Origin: Chryseobacterium sp. H1D6B
GTDB lineage: Bacteria > Bacteroidota > Bacteroidia > Flavobacteriales > Weeksellaceae
Assembly (NCBI RefSeq): GCF_029892445.1
Contig: NZ_JARXVJ010000001.1
Span: forward strand, 3,410,001 to 3,474,000
DNA: 64,000 bases
Reading direction: 5' to 3'
Positions 55,525 to 64,000 of this stretch are shown in pieces. Position 1 is the first letter of the stretch. Every line of letters starts with the position of its first letter. The notes below the pieces were generated by a model that was not told the origin of the DNA, did no database searches, and was given only the letters and a program-made list of their open reading frames with translations. Both the position numbers and the translations under genes were made by a program.

Positions 55525-56289
55525 ATGAAAATTGCAATCATAGAAGATGAGCTATTGGCAGTTAATTATCTGAAAGATCTTTTAGATAAACAAAGCATCG
55601 TTCCTGTTACGGAAACGGTGATTCTTCGTTCAAAAAAGCAGGCTATAGATTTCTTCAAAAATGATTCTGCGGATCTTATCTTTATGGATATCCATCTTGG
55701 TGACGGCATGAGTCTGGATATTTTTGAGAAGGTAGATCTTTTTACACCGGTTATTTTTATTACCGCTTTTGATGAATATGCGATGCGGGTTTTTAAACAT
55801 TTTACAATAGATTATCTCCTGAAACCTTTTGAAGAGGAGGACCTGCATAAAGCATTACAAAAATTCATTTCCATAAAAGGTAATTTTGATCCTGAACCTG
55901 TATTAAAGTCTATTTCTACATTATATAAGACAGATGACTCTGAAAAGATGAAGCGGTTTCTGGTAACAGACGGAAATAAGATAAAGTCTGTAGATGAAGA
56001 GAGTACGGCCTATTTTTTTGCGTCCGGCAAATACCTTTTTTTAGCAGCTATGGATAACCGCACCTATATTTATGATGATACGATTAAGGATATTATTCAT
56101 AAGCTGAACCCGGATCTTTTTTTTAAAATTAACCGTAAATTTATTATCAATAAAAACGCGATTGTTGAAATCATTAAACATTCAAGCCAAAAGATAGAAT
56201 TAAAACTTTCTCCCGAGCCTGAAATTAATTCAGATGTATTTATCAGCAAAAGACAGATCACTGAATTTTTAAGCTGGCTGAACAGCTGA
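55525..56289 (+). CDS. LytTR-family response regulator
   Basis: 254 residues from the ATG at 55525 (MKIAIIEDELLAVNYL); the longer frame to 55480 overlaps the terminator. Receiver: acidic E7-D8-E9, phospho-acceptor D55 in LIFMDIHLGDG, K100 in YLLKPF. The C-terminal LytTR DNA-binding domain runs from about 155 (RFLVTDGNKIKSVDEESTAY to INRKFIINKNAIVEIIK). Probably phosphorylated by the LytS-type kinase at 46489; the pair encloses the protease/SusCD genes and should control them. Confidence 0.88.
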   Translation: MKIAIIEDELLAVNYLKDLLDKQSIVPVTETVILRSKKQAIDFFKNDSADLIFMDIHLGDGMSLDIFEKVDLFTPVIFITAFDEYAMRVFKHFTIDYLLKPFEEEDLHKALQKFISIKGNFDPEPVLKSISTLYKTDDSEKMKRFLVTDGNKIKSVDEESTAYFFASGKYLFLAAMDNRTYIYDDTIKDIIHKLNPDLFFKINRKFIINKNAIVEIIKHSSQKIELKLSPEPEINSDVFISKRQITEFLSWLNS

Positions 56290-56458
56290 CATACCATTTC
56301 AGGTACAGAATGTCATTAAATTTAACAATGGTATGATATGATCATATGCAAAGCTTAAATATGTACCTGTGATGCCTAAGAAAACAGCTGTAACACGCAT
56401 TGTCAATTTAGTATTCATTCCGAATCTAAGTTTGTATTAGGCTGCAGTACTATTGTTA

Positions 56459-58474
56459 TTAATTTTTGAAATTGGAAGCAGGAAGGGTAAACCAGAAGGT
56501 ACTTCCTTCACCAATAGTACTTTCAGCACCAATCTTTCCTCCATGTTTTCTGATGATTTCTGAACAGATATAAAGTCCCAATCCAAGTCCTGAATAGGCT
56601 TTTCCAGAGTGATCTACCCGAAAATAGCGGTCAAAAAGATGGGGAAGGATCTTTGCGTCGATTCCGTTTCCAAAGTCTCTGACGGAAACCTTCACCTGAT
56701 CTTCCAGTGATTCTATGATAATATGGATCTGGTGAGAGTGGGGTGCATATTTTACGGCATTATTCACGAAATTGATCACTACTTGGTCGATTCTATGCTC
56801 ATCTGCATACAAGTCAAGGTTTTTGTCACCTTGGATGATCAGGTCATATTTACCCTCCATTCTTACATGATTGCAGCTCATAGAAAGCATGTCATGCAGA
56901 TTAAATCTTGTTTTTTCAAGCTTCAGCTGGTCTTCACTCATCCTGCTCATATTGAGCAGTTCATCAATAAGGACAACCATTTTTTCTACACTTTTTCCAG
57001 ATTGTTCGATGAGCCTGATATGGGCTTCTGAAAAAGGTTTATTCTTCATCCGGTCCAGCAGTTGAAGAGAAGCCTTAAGAGAAGTGATGGGGGTTTTCAA
57101 TTCATGACTTGCAATACTTAAAAAATCATCTTTGCGCTGTTCAAAGAGCTTTTTCTCAGTAATGTCAGCAGTCATTCCTACCATACGGTCGGCATTTCCG
57201 TTCTCATCATATCTCGGACGTCCGTGAGCCTGTATCCAGTGCAGAGATCCGTCTCTCCATTTGACAGGGTATTCGGTTTTATAGATTCCATTAGTTTTGA
57301 TAGCTTCCTGTACCAGTCCTCTCACTCTTTCCCGGTGTTCAGGAAGCATGGCCTCAAAAAGATCTGCATAAGCAAAGTCTTCTTCCGCAGAAAATCCAAA
57401 ATTATGCTTAAAACGATCAGTACTCTGCATGGTACCCGTAGCAAGATCTACTTCTGTTGATCCCAGACTGCTTGCATCTAATGCGATCTGCAGGCGGGTA
57501 TTGAATTCATTAACGGTTTCTCTGGCATTCACCTGATCGGTCACATCGGTTGCTACAATCAGGATCACATCGGTTTTTCCATCTTTGCCGGATATAGGTT
57601 TATACACAAAATTAAGATAACGGTCAGTAAGCTTTCCGTCAACCGATAATTTCGCTTTAAGTTCCTGTCCGTAGAATGTTTTGCCTGAATGGTATACTTC
57701 TTTAAGGATCCCTAAAAACTGCTGTTTTTCTATCTCAGGGATTGCTAAATGTAAAGGAAGGCCTACTACAGAGCGGTCTTTTCCCCAGATCTCAAGGATG
57801 CTGCCATTGACTACATCTACATAAAAGTCTTCTCCTTTCAGCGATGCCATTGCAACAGGGGAGTGCTCTACGAGTGACCTGAAACGGTTTTCACTTTCAA
57901 TCAGAGTATTGTTTACTTCCTGTAATTGATTTTTAAAGTAAACAAGTTCCTTATTTACGGTTTCAAGTTTAGCATTTATATTTAAAAGCTCTTCATTAGC
58001 GGCAATATGTTCTTCGTTCAGATCTACAAGATCTTTGGTAAGCTGCTGTTCTGCTTTGGACTGCTCTTTTATCATTTTCCTGGCCTCCATTCTTTCCGAT
58101 ACTTCAAATGCGGTATGCAGAATATAAGCAGTTTGGCCATTCTCATGAAGTACAGCCTTGTATTCAAAGTCAAAATAAAAGTTTTGAAGAACGCCGCCAA
58201 CCTCGATAATAGCAGGATAATCTTTTGCGGTATAACTCTCACCCGAATCCCACACCTGTATTAAAATATCAATAAACGGCTGCCCCGAAAGTTCAGGAAG
58301 AACGTCAATCATGTTTTTGCCGATAACGTTTCTATCTTTTCCCCAGAATTTAAGCATAGCCTCATTGGCACTGATGATGGTAATATCACGGCCTGTATAC
58401 ACAGCTGTCGCATTGGGGGACTTGAAAAGTATACTCAATAACTGCTCAGGTGCTATATAATCTGGAGAGTTCAT
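56459..58474 (-). CDS. Soluble multi-PAS sensor histidine kinase
   Basis: 671 residues. PAS 1 (about 8-130, NATAVYTGRDITIISANEAM), a coiled coil (about 140-190, ANEELLNINAKLETVNKELV), PAS 2 (about 195-315), PAS 3/PAC (about 325-445, VKWRDGSLHWIQAHGRP), HisKA with SIASHELKTPITSLKASLQL (phospho-His near 457) and HATPase_c (NFVNNAVKYAPHSHQ; DFGNGIDAKI; GLGLGLYIC). No transmembrane segment, so it is cytoplasmic. No response regulator is adjacent; the partial LytTR protein at the right edge is distant. An orphan phytochrome/bacteriophytochrome-like kinase type common in this phylum. Confidence 0.9.
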   Translation of the reverse strand: MNSPDYIAPEQLLSILFKSPNATAVYTGRDITIISANEAMLKFWGKDRNVIGKNMIDVLPELSGQPFIDILIQVWDSGESYTAKDYPAIIEVGGVLQNFYFDFEYKAVLHENGQTAYILHTAFEVSERMEARKMIKEQSKAEQQLTKDLVDLNEEHIAANEELLNINAKLETVNKELVYFKNQLQEVNNTLIESENRFRSLVEHSPVAMASLKGEDFYVDVVNGSILEIWGKDRSVVGLPLHLAIPEIEKQQFLGILKEVYHSGKTFYGQELKAKLSVDGKLTDRYLNFVYKPISGKDGKTDVILIVATDVTDQVNARETVNEFNTRLQIALDASSLGSTEVDLATGTMQSTDRFKHNFGFSAEEDFAYADLFEAMLPEHRERVRGLVQEAIKTNGIYKTEYPVKWRDGSLHWIQAHGRPRYDENGNADRMVGMTADITEKKLFEQRKDDFLSIASHELKTPITSLKASLQLLDRMKNKPFSEAHIRLIEQSGKSVEKMVVLIDELLNMSRMSEDQLKLEKTRFNLHDMLSMSCNHVRMEGKYDLIIQGDKNLDLYADEHRIDQVVINFVNNAVKYAPHSHQIHIIIESLEDQVKVSVRDFGNGIDAKILPHLFDRYFRVDHSGKAYSGLGLGLYICSEIIRKHGGKIGAESTIGEGSTFWFTLPASNFKN

Positions 58475-58871
58475 AATTAGTTTAAAAAAAAGTATACAAA
58501 TATAATTAATATCTTTTCAAGACTGATTATAAAAGGGTTTTTAAATACTTCTTACCGGAAATAAATAAGGTTTTTTTGAAATTATGCTTTACTCCACTTA
58601 CTGATTAAGTTAACACCTTTTGTTTAGAACCAGTGACGGCAGATCTGTTTTATTTTACTTTTCACAGCTTGTTTGTTCCAAATATTGTTTAACTTTATGT
58701 TTTTGCAAATAATATCCCTGTTAAGGGAGATAATTTAAGCAGAGAGAGTGCTTTTTGGAGATTCAGTTTTAATGCCTTAGAAATGAACAAAAAACAGCAA
58801 ACAATTGCATTAAAAGATATTGAGGCGTAATACCTGATACTCATTAAACTAATAACATTTAACCATAATTT
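58475..58871. other. Divergent intergenic region, kinase / nicotinamidase
   Basis: About 400 bases with no gene. It must hold the promoters of both flanking genes; a TATGTTTT stretch near 58697 only loosely resembles a -7 box. Confidence 0.5.
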
Positions 58872-59462
58872 ATGAAAGCTTTAATTATTATCGATGTACA
58901 GTATGATTTTTTACCCGGAGGGGCTTTAGCCGTTACTCATGGTGATGAAATCGTCCCAGCAATTAACGATTTACAATCAAAATATGATCTAGTAGTAGCC
59001 ACGCAGGATTGGCACCCGAGAGGTCATAAAAGTTTCTTTACTTCCCATCCAGATAAAAAACCGTTTGAAGAAATATCATTAAACGGATTAAATCAGGTGC
59101 TGTGGCCGGAGCACTGCATACAGGGAACAAAAGGAGCAGAATTGGTTCCAGAACTTTTAACGGATTCCGTTGAAGCTATTTTTAGAAAAGGGATGGATAA
59201 AGAAATTGACAGCTACAGCGGTTTTTTTGATAATGGCAGAAAAAAATCTACGGGTATGGCAGATTATCTTAAAGGCAGAGGCGTTACGGAGGTAGCTGTC
59301 TGCGGAGTCGCCGCCGATTATTGTGTATATTATACTGCTAATGATGCGTTAGACTTAGGTTTTAAATCAAGTATTATAGAAGGCGCTTCTAAGCCGATTG
59401 ATTTAGAAAGATATGAACGTGTTAAAAGAGACTTCCTGTCAAAAGGAGGAACTGTTATTTAA
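58872..59462 (+). CDS. pncA: Nicotinamidase / pyrazinamidase
   Basis: 196 residues, standard length. Catalytic triad visible: D8 in IIDVQYDF, K106 in FRKGMD and C151 in GVAADYC. Metal ligands D46, H48 and H52 lie in TQDWHPRGH. It hydrolyses nicotinamide to nicotinate plus ammonia for NAD+ salvage, in the cytoplasm. A monocistronic plus-strand gene with a strong palindromic terminator downstream (59524-59557). Confidence 0.93.
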   Translation: MKALIIIDVQYDFLPGGALAVTHGDEIVPAINDLQSKYDLVVATQDWHPRGHKSFFTSHPDKKPFEEISLNGLNQVLWPEHCIQGTKGAELVPELLTDSVEAIFRKGMDKEIDSYSGFFDNGRKKSTGMADYLKGRGVTEVAVCGVAADYCVYYTANDALDLGFKSSIIEGASKPIDLERYERVKRDFLSKGGTVI

Positions 59463-59523
59463 CAGGTTAATATAAAGTTTTCCTAAAGCTTTATGTATAT
59501 AGATTTTCCTTTTAAAATCAATT

Positions 59524-59557
59524 AAAAGCCTTTAAATAGTACTATTTAAAGGCTTTT
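59524..59557. terminator. Perfect palindromic bidirectional terminator
   Basis: A 34-base exact palindrome (17 + 17), AAAAGCCTTTAAATAGT and its complement, with T-runs on both strands. It separates the plus-strand nicotinamidase from the minus-strand gene ending at 59658. Confidence 0.8.
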
Positions 59558-59657
59558 TACATTTGGGCTATTTTAAAATCTCAAAATAACGTAAGCTGTC
59601 TGTTCATAAGAAATTTAGATTAAGCCTGACATTAGGTTAATTGTTTGACTAAAATCA

Positions 59658-60284
59658 TTAATTGCTTAGAGCGGGATACTGTCCTGCCAGTGTAGGATTT
59701 ATAGCTTGCTGGAGTAAAAAGTCAGCAACATCAGATCTGGAAATTTTACCCACTTTCATGCCATTATAAAGCTGAGGATAGACTTTATACTGCTGAGTCA
59801 AAGGGCCGTCACTAAGCATACCGGGTCTTACCATTTCCCAATGTAAGGAACTTTCGGTAATGATCTTTTCCATCAATGATTTGTTGATGTATTGATTTTT
59901 AAGGAAAAAACGAATAACCATCCGCATAAAAAAACTTAAATAACTGCTGCTTTTACCGGCGCCAAAACCCGTGATAACGATGATGGGTGATTTTAAATTT
60001 AATTCAGTTCCGGCACTTACCAATGCCGTTGCCGTATCTGAAAAAAGAGTATTAGGTTTTTTATCTTTTGTGCCGATGGTTACCAGCACGGCGTCTGCAT
60101 CAGTCATTGCTCTTTTCATATCAAAGACATTAGTAGCACTGCCGTTGATTTTTGTTAATAAAGGGTGCTCGGGCATTCGGGAAGTATTGGTTGACAATGC
60201 AGTTACATTGTAACCCTTCGATAAGGCTTGTTCTACAGCAGCCAGTCCTATACCGGCGGCGGCGCCTATGATTGTTATATTCAT
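59658..60284 (-). CDS. NAD(P)-binding Rossmann-fold protein (atypical SDR)
   Basis: 208 residues. The dinucleotide motif is GAAAGIGLAAVEQAL (GxxxGIG-like) at the very N-terminus, followed by DADAVLVTIGT and SPIIVITGFGAG. The LHWEMVRPGMLSDGP segment is typical of NmrA/atypical SDR NAD(P)H-binding proteins. Function unknown; quinone reductases and flavin reductase-like proteins share this fold. It lies 15 bases downstream of the inositol-monophosphatase-like gene, so the two are probably co-transcribed. Confidence 0.8.
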   Translation of the reverse strand: MNITIIGAAAGIGLAAVEQALSKGYNVTALSTNTSRMPEHPLLTKINGSATNVFDMKRAMTDADAVLVTIGTKDKKPNTLFSDTATALVSAGTELNLKSPIIVITGFGAGKSSSYLSFFMRMVIRFFLKNQYINKSLMEKIITESSLHWEMVRPGMLSDGPLTQQYKVYPQLYNGMKVGKISRSDVADFLLQQAINPTLAGQYPALSN

Positions 60285-60299
60285 TTTGGAAGTTCTATT

Positions 60300-61106
60300 T
60301 TAATTTTTGATTTCATTTTTCATAAATCTGTCGGCAATGCCGGGAGCTGCCACCAGCAGACTTTCATCACCCCATTTCCAAGGCTGGGCATCCTTGTTAA
60401 GAATTTCTACACCCGCTTCTTTTGCAATTAATATTCCCGCGAGCCAGTTATAAGTATCTAGTCCCAATTGAAGAAAAACGTCTATTCTTCCTGCACCAAT
60501 ATAAGCCAGCTGTAAACCATGGGGGCCATAGTTTCTTACTATGCCGAATGTATCCAGCAGGCTGGTTACCGACATGCCGTGTTTTTGATTAAATCCTGGT
60601 ATAGCCGGCTCTTGATGACCGTACTCAAATATGGCCAGCATGATTTCAGGATCTTTTTTAGTGCTTGGCTGTATAGGTTCATTATTCATAAAGGCACCAG
60701 TACCTTGCTGCGCCCAAAACATTTCCTGAGCTAAAGGATCATAGATGACAGAGAAATAGATTTCACCGTTTCTAATAAGAGCTAGGTTTATAGTCCATCC
60801 AGGAATATGCTGAAGGTATTGGACTGCTCCGTCCATGGCATCACACAGCCAGTATTCAGAAAGGGGAAGGGGCTGTTTTTGCCCGTTGCTGTCAAACTCA
60901 TCTCCGATATTCCAGGAAATGTCGGGATATGTTGTTTGTAATGTGCCTTTTAGTATGGAAAGACATTGTTCGTCAATGGCCTCCAATTGGGCAAGCAGTT
61001 CTTTTTTATCGTTGGGGATTGTATTTTTTTTATAGTCTATCAAGAATGATTCCCCTGCCTTTTTTACGGCATCCAGTATTAGTGGTATATTTATTTCCTT
61101 TTTCAT
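60300..61106 (-). CDS. Inositol monophosphatase-family protein
   Basis: 268 residues. Metal-site motif 1 EFDSNG, motif 2 WLCDAMDGAVQYLQHIPGWT (family consensus D-P-I/L-D-G-T; here the Thr is Ala) and motif 3 LDTYNWLAGILIAKEAG (family W-D-x-A-A-G). The Asp ligands of motif 2 are kept, but the Thr that positions the catalytic water is absent, so activity could be altered. The family includes inositol, FBP and 3'-PAP phosphatases. It is in a minus-strand group with the AraC regulator upstream and the Rossmann-fold protein downstream. Confidence 0.8.
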   Translation of the reverse strand: MKKEINIPLILDAVKKAGESFLIDYKKNTIPNDKKELLAQLEAIDEQCLSILKGTLQTTYPDISWNIGDEFDSNGQKQPLPLSEYWLCDAMDGAVQYLQHIPGWTINLALIRNGEIYFSVIYDPLAQEMFWAQQGTGAFMNNEPIQPSTKKDPEIMLAIFEYGHQEPAIPGFNQKHGMSVTSLLDTFGIVRNYGPHGLQLAYIGAGRIDVFLQLGLDTYNWLAGILIAKEAGVEILNKDAQPWKWGDESLLVAAPGIADRFMKNEIKN

Positions 61107-61182
61107 TTTGCAATGTTTTTATTCTACAAAGTAAAGAGGATAATTGCAATGAAAAATAGTTGTCAAAACTGAAAAGATAGTT

Positions 61183-62049
61183 CTAATCGCGGTATTGCTG
61201 TCTAAATTGAAGAGGAGTAAGACTTGTGATTTTTTTAAACAGTTTCCCAAAATAAACAGGCTCATCATAACCAAGCTCATAACTGATTTCTTTAACACTG
61301 AGATTGGTTAAATATAGCAGCCGTTTGGCTTCCAAAATAGAATATTGTTGAATTTGAAGAGAGACTGAATTACCTGTTATGCCTTTAACTATTTCATACA
61401 GATGAGCCACTGAAATATGTAGTTCGGCGGCATATTGTGCAGGCTGTTTCCAGGTTTTATAATGTTGTTTTAATAATTGATTAAAGGTTTGTTCAATAAT
61501 TGCAGCCCGTTTGAAAGTTGTCTGGCTGCCGGCTGCCGGCTGCGGTGTGAGTTTTTCAGCAATTAAATCAAGCAGTGCATCCAATAGTGAATGCTGAGCT
61601 TGAACGCTGTGCCCGTTTAATCCTGACGACTGCAGTTGAGCCATCAAGTCGACCAAAGTAACTACGTGATGATAAAAATTTGATTGAAGATCTAATGTAA
61701 CCGGGCCTTGGAAGGACTTTTCCATCACATGCAGAATTTCAGGATCCATTAGTGAAGGATCAAAAGCTATTGCCCAGCCTTCAGGGGCTTTCATCTCCAT
61801 GGTATGATGTACCTGGCCAGGAGAGATAAGCAGCAATGCTGGCATTGATATAATAATTTCTTGAAAATCAATAGTAAATCGAAAACTGCCATTCGTTGCC
61901 AGCATCAAAAGATAATGATAATCACGGTGCGGTTTGGAACTGTCGTGGTCTTCATCTCTTCTGGCTTCTCCCAAATTTTTAATGGCTATACCGGCCTTCG
62001 CCAATGGAGAAAGCTGAAACTGCTGAATTTTATTTTGATTTTTTTTCAA
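61183..62049 (-). CDS. AraC-family transcriptional regulator
   Basis: 288 residues. N-terminal cupin sensor (HRDYHYLLMLATNGSFRFTI; LLLISPGQVHHTME) and C-terminal AraC domain with QYAAELHISVAHLYEIVKGI and VKEISYELGYDEPVYFGKLF, ending KKITSLTPLQFRQQYRD. Lies 76 bases upstream of the inositol-monophosphatase-like gene on the same strand and probably regulates it and the Rossmann-fold gene. Confidence 0.88.
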   Translation of the reverse strand: MKKNQNKIQQFQLSPLAKAGIAIKNLGEARRDEDHDSSKPHRDYHYLLMLATNGSFRFTIDFQEIIISMPALLLISPGQVHHTMEMKAPEGWAIAFDPSLMDPEILHVMEKSFQGPVTLDLQSNFYHHVVTLVDLMAQLQSSGLNGHSVQAQHSLLDALLDLIAEKLTPQPAAGSQTTFKRAAIIEQTFNQLLKQHYKTWKQPAQYAAELHISVAHLYEIVKGITGNSVSLQIQQYSILEAKRLLYLTNLSVKEISYELGYDEPVYFGKLFKKITSLTPLQFRQQYRD

Positions 62050-62172
62050 TAAGTAAAAATAAAAGAAAGAATGGAAATACCAATAAATTTTTATTATCAG
62101 ATATAGTATTCTTAGTAAACAATGATGAAAAGTATATTCTTATACATCAAATTAGGTGCAGAGTAGATTTAC

Positions 62173-62262
62173 GTCCGGATGCACCCAGACAAGTGCATCA
62201 TCGCATCCGGACAAAGCATAATGATTAAAGCCTGAAATTTTAAAACTACAGGCTTTTCTTCT
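62173..62262 (+). ncRNA. Candidate small RNA with competing hairpins and a terminator
   Basis: GTCCGGATGC (62173-62182) is an exact complement of GCATCCGGAC (62203-62212). Inside, GATGCAC (62178-62184) also pairs exactly with GTGCATC (62193-62199); the two share five bases, so they exclude each other. A terminator-like hairpin (AAAGCCTG...CAGGCTTT, then TCTTCTT) follows at 62227-62262. It is repeated from 32457-32494. No gene on the plus strand lies upstream, so this reads as a free-standing RNA. No promoter was identified. Confidence 0.45.
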
Positions 62263-62311
62263 TAAGGGTAACGATTAAATCGTACTATATGAGGAATAAT
62301 TTTATAAAAAA

Positions 62312-63340
62312 TTAACTGCTCATAAGGAATCTAAACTTATTTATATTTTTAAGTGCAATACCGGTTCCGCGTACAACAGCTCTTAAAGGATCTTCAGCAA
62401 CACATACGGGCAGTCCGGTCTTTCTGTGTATTCTGTCAGCAAGTCCGTTGAGCAGGGCACCGCCTCCGGCAAGATAGATACCGGTTTTGTAGATGTCTGC
62501 CGCAAGTTCGGGCGGAGTCAGAGAAAGTGTTTCCAAAACAGCGTCTTCAATTCTCATAATAGATTTATCAAGTGCTTTGAAAATTTCCTTATAATTCACC
62601 ATAATTTCTTTTGGTTTCCCCGTGATTAGATCTCTTCCCTGTACAGGAATGTCCTCTAAAGGATAATCCAGTTCTTCCAATGCAGAACCTATCTCAATTT
62701 TTATTCTTTCAGCGGTTCTCTCACCGACATATAAATTATAGTATGATCTTAAAAAATAAGCAATATCATTGGTAAATACGTCACCTGCTATTTTTAGAGA
62801 TTTGTCACAGACGATACCTCCAAGTGCAATAACTGCAATTTCAGTAGTTCCGCCTCCGATATCAATAATCATATTTCCTTCAGGATTTTGAACGTCAATA
62901 CCAGCTCCGATGGCAGCTGCCATTGGCTCATAGATCAGTTTTACTTCCTTGGCATTTACCTTCAATGCAGAATCTTTAACTGCTCTTTTTTCAACTTCAG
63001 TGATTCCTGAAGGGATGCATATTACAATTCTCAGCGCTGGCTGTATAAATTTACCCCTGATTCCAGGGATCTGTTTAATGAATTCCTTAATCATATGTTC
63101 AGAAGCATGAAAATCTGCGATGACTCCATCCTTTAACGGACGTATCGTTTTAATATTTTCATGGGTTTTCCCCTGCATAAGTTTAGCTTGTTCTCCAACC
63201 GCAATAGGCTTTCCTGTTGTGCGGTCAATAGCGACAATAGAAGGCTGGTCAATGACAATTTTGTTATTATGTATGATCAGCGTATTAGCGGTTCCAAGAT
63301 CCATTGCGATCTCCTGCGTAAACATATCAAATAACCCCAT
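62312..63340 (-). CDS. mreB: Rod shape-determining protein MreB
   Basis: 342 residues. Actin-fold ATPase phosphate motifs: EIAMDLGTANTLI (phosphate 1), IIDIGGGTTEIAVIAL (phosphate 2) and GIYLAGGGALLNGLADRI (adenosine), with VCIPSGITEVEKRAV and EPMAAAIGAG between. Starts MGLFDMFTQE as expected. It forms membrane-bound filaments that guide lateral cell-wall synthesis. The mreC, mreD and rodA genes are not adjacent, so this may be a second or isolated copy. Confidence 0.93.
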   Translation of the reverse strand: MGLFDMFTQEIAMDLGTANTLIIHNNKIVIDQPSIVAIDRTTGKPIAVGEQAKLMQGKTHENIKTIRPLKDGVIADFHASEHMIKEFIKQIPGIRGKFIQPALRIVICIPSGITEVEKRAVKDSALKVNAKEVKLIYEPMAAAIGAGIDVQNPEGNMIIDIGGGTTEIAVIALGGIVCDKSLKIAGDVFTNDIAYFLRSYYNLYVGERTAERIKIEIGSALEELDYPLEDIPVQGRDLITGKPKEIMVNYKEIFKALDKSIMRIEDAVLETLSLTPPELAADIYKTGIYLAGGGALLNGLADRIHRKTGLPVCVAEDPLRAVVRGTGIALKNINKFRFLMSS

Positions 63341-63567
63341 CTTTTCATTGTTTTATTAGACTGCAAAGTACGGCTTTCTGCATTGATATAGATACTGGCA
63401 GACTTACCAATAGAAGTTAAAGTTGTGTTAATTATCCTTATGAATGAATTAAATCTTCCTGACTTTTAGAAAATAATTCTGTCCTTGATGCTTAGTGTTT
63501 ATTTAATTCTATGAAATTAATAGCAGATAAGAATTTGAAATGTAATACAATTAGTTTAAATTAAATA

Positions 63568-64000
63568 TTATATCGTCTTATTTTTGAGTTCTTTATATTT
63601 TGAACGTCCTATCGGAAGCAATTCACCTGTTTTAAGCAGCAGTCCGTACCGGGTGCCGGGATTGATGAGTATTTTTTCTGCCTGCTGCAGATTAACGAGA
63701 TAGGATTTATGAATCCTTTCAAAACCATCTGGAAGAAGCTGCTGTAAAAGTTCAAGTGACTTATCGTGAAGTTCCTGCTGTCCGTTATTGAGATGGAGTT
63801 CTGTGTAGATTCCCGCTCCTTTGATGTACTTGATCTCAGCAATATTGATCAGACGTACCTGGCCGGATCTCTTTACTGCAAGATATTTGATGCCGTCATC
63901 TGTTTTTGTTGCCGGACTGATAAACCGTGTCAGGGCTTTAAAAAGTCTTTCATGATCAAAAGGTTTGGCAACGAAATCAAGAACTCCATAAGCAAAAGCG
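63568..64000 (-). CDS. LytTR-family response regulator, 5' end outside window
   Basis: Minus-strand frame from the window edge to TAA at 63568-63570 gives 143 codons: AFAYGVLDFVAKPFDHERLF is the end of a receiver (VAKPF holds the conserved Lys), followed by a linker and a LytTR domain (KYLAVKRSGQVRLINIAEIK; YIKGAGIYTELHL; FERIHKSYLVNLQQAEKIL; ELLPIGRSKYKELK). The receiver Asp lies beyond the edge. The cognate kinase is not in the window. Confidence 0.85.
   Translation of the reverse strand, partial: AFAYGVLDFVAKPFDHERLFKALTRFISPATKTDDGIKYLAVKRSGQVRLINIAEIKYIKGAGIYTELHLNNGQQELHDKSLELLQQLLPDGFERIHKSYLVNLQQAEKILINPGTRYGLLLKTGELLPIGRSKYKELKNKTI

Noticed and set aside
56290..56335. Hairpin CATACCATT...AATGGTATG after the response regulator
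   Set aside because: A 9-bp stem with a 28-base loop and no T-run; too weak to call a terminator.

Overview
The window is AT-rich DNA that looks like a chromosome segment of a Flavobacteriia member, most probably Chryseobacterium or a close relative in the Weeksellaceae. The support is a 1408-residue type II-C Cas9 with a 47-bp repeat, SusC/SusD proteins, secreted proteins with FISUMP and LamG-like (DUF8202-type) modules, LytTR regulators, several bacterial class I terpene synthases, and Bacteroidetes-style -7 boxes (TAnnTTTG). No rRNA or tRNA gene was recognised.

Layout. 1-2.6 kb: the 3' part of a large AAA ATPase overlapping an HNH nuclease gene, a Septu-like defence pair. 2.6-4.1 kb: no gene, but a nested inverted repeat and two terminators. 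4.1-6.2 kb: terpene synthase locus A (two genes, minus strand). 6.7-18 kb: two small HTH proteins and a minus-strand set of secreted proteins (2060, 174, 194, 606 and 197 aa). 18.6-20.9 kb: a TPR/AraC regulator and a broken LytTR regulator. 21.1-27.9 kb: a complete type II-C CRISPR-Cas locus: tracrRNA on the minus strand, cas9-cas1-cas2 on the plus strand, a shared terminator, then a 14-repeat array that should be read on the minus strand. 28.0-28.6 kb: a chimaeric remnant (integrase tail joined to an isochorismatase-like tail). 28.7-32 kb: an ECF sigma / anti-sigma / membrane protein / S41 peptidase operon. 32.8-34.1 kb: terpene locus B. 34.6-37.3 kb: acetyltransferase, hydrolase, AraC regulator. 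37.5-43 kb: a 38-codon peptide gene, a TPR/LuxR-type regulator and a 1064-aa repetitive surface protein. 43.2-46.2 kb: terpene locus C. 46.5-56.3 kb: histidine kinase, zinc protease, SusC, SusD and response regulator. 56.4-64 kb: PAS histidine kinase, nicotinamidase, small metabolic genes, AraC regulator, a candidate small RNA, MreB and a partial LytTR regulator.

The two most striking threads are these. (1) Three terpene synthase loci share one plan: a leading 'type B' enzyme followed by one or more 'type A' enzymes. In locus B the leading gene has shrunk, by an in-frame internal deletion, to a 20-codon remnant that keeps only its first and last codons. Loci B and C also share upstream DNA with direct repeats phased at 10 bp, so they are probably controlled together. 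(2) In the CRISPR locus the anti-repeat shows that crRNAs come from the minus strand, opposite to cas9. The repeat itself carries a Bacteroidetes promoter-like pair (TTG, 21 nt, TATCTTCG), which suggests each repeat starts its own crRNA. An orphan repeat derivative lies about 4 kb away, upstream of the ECF sigma operon.
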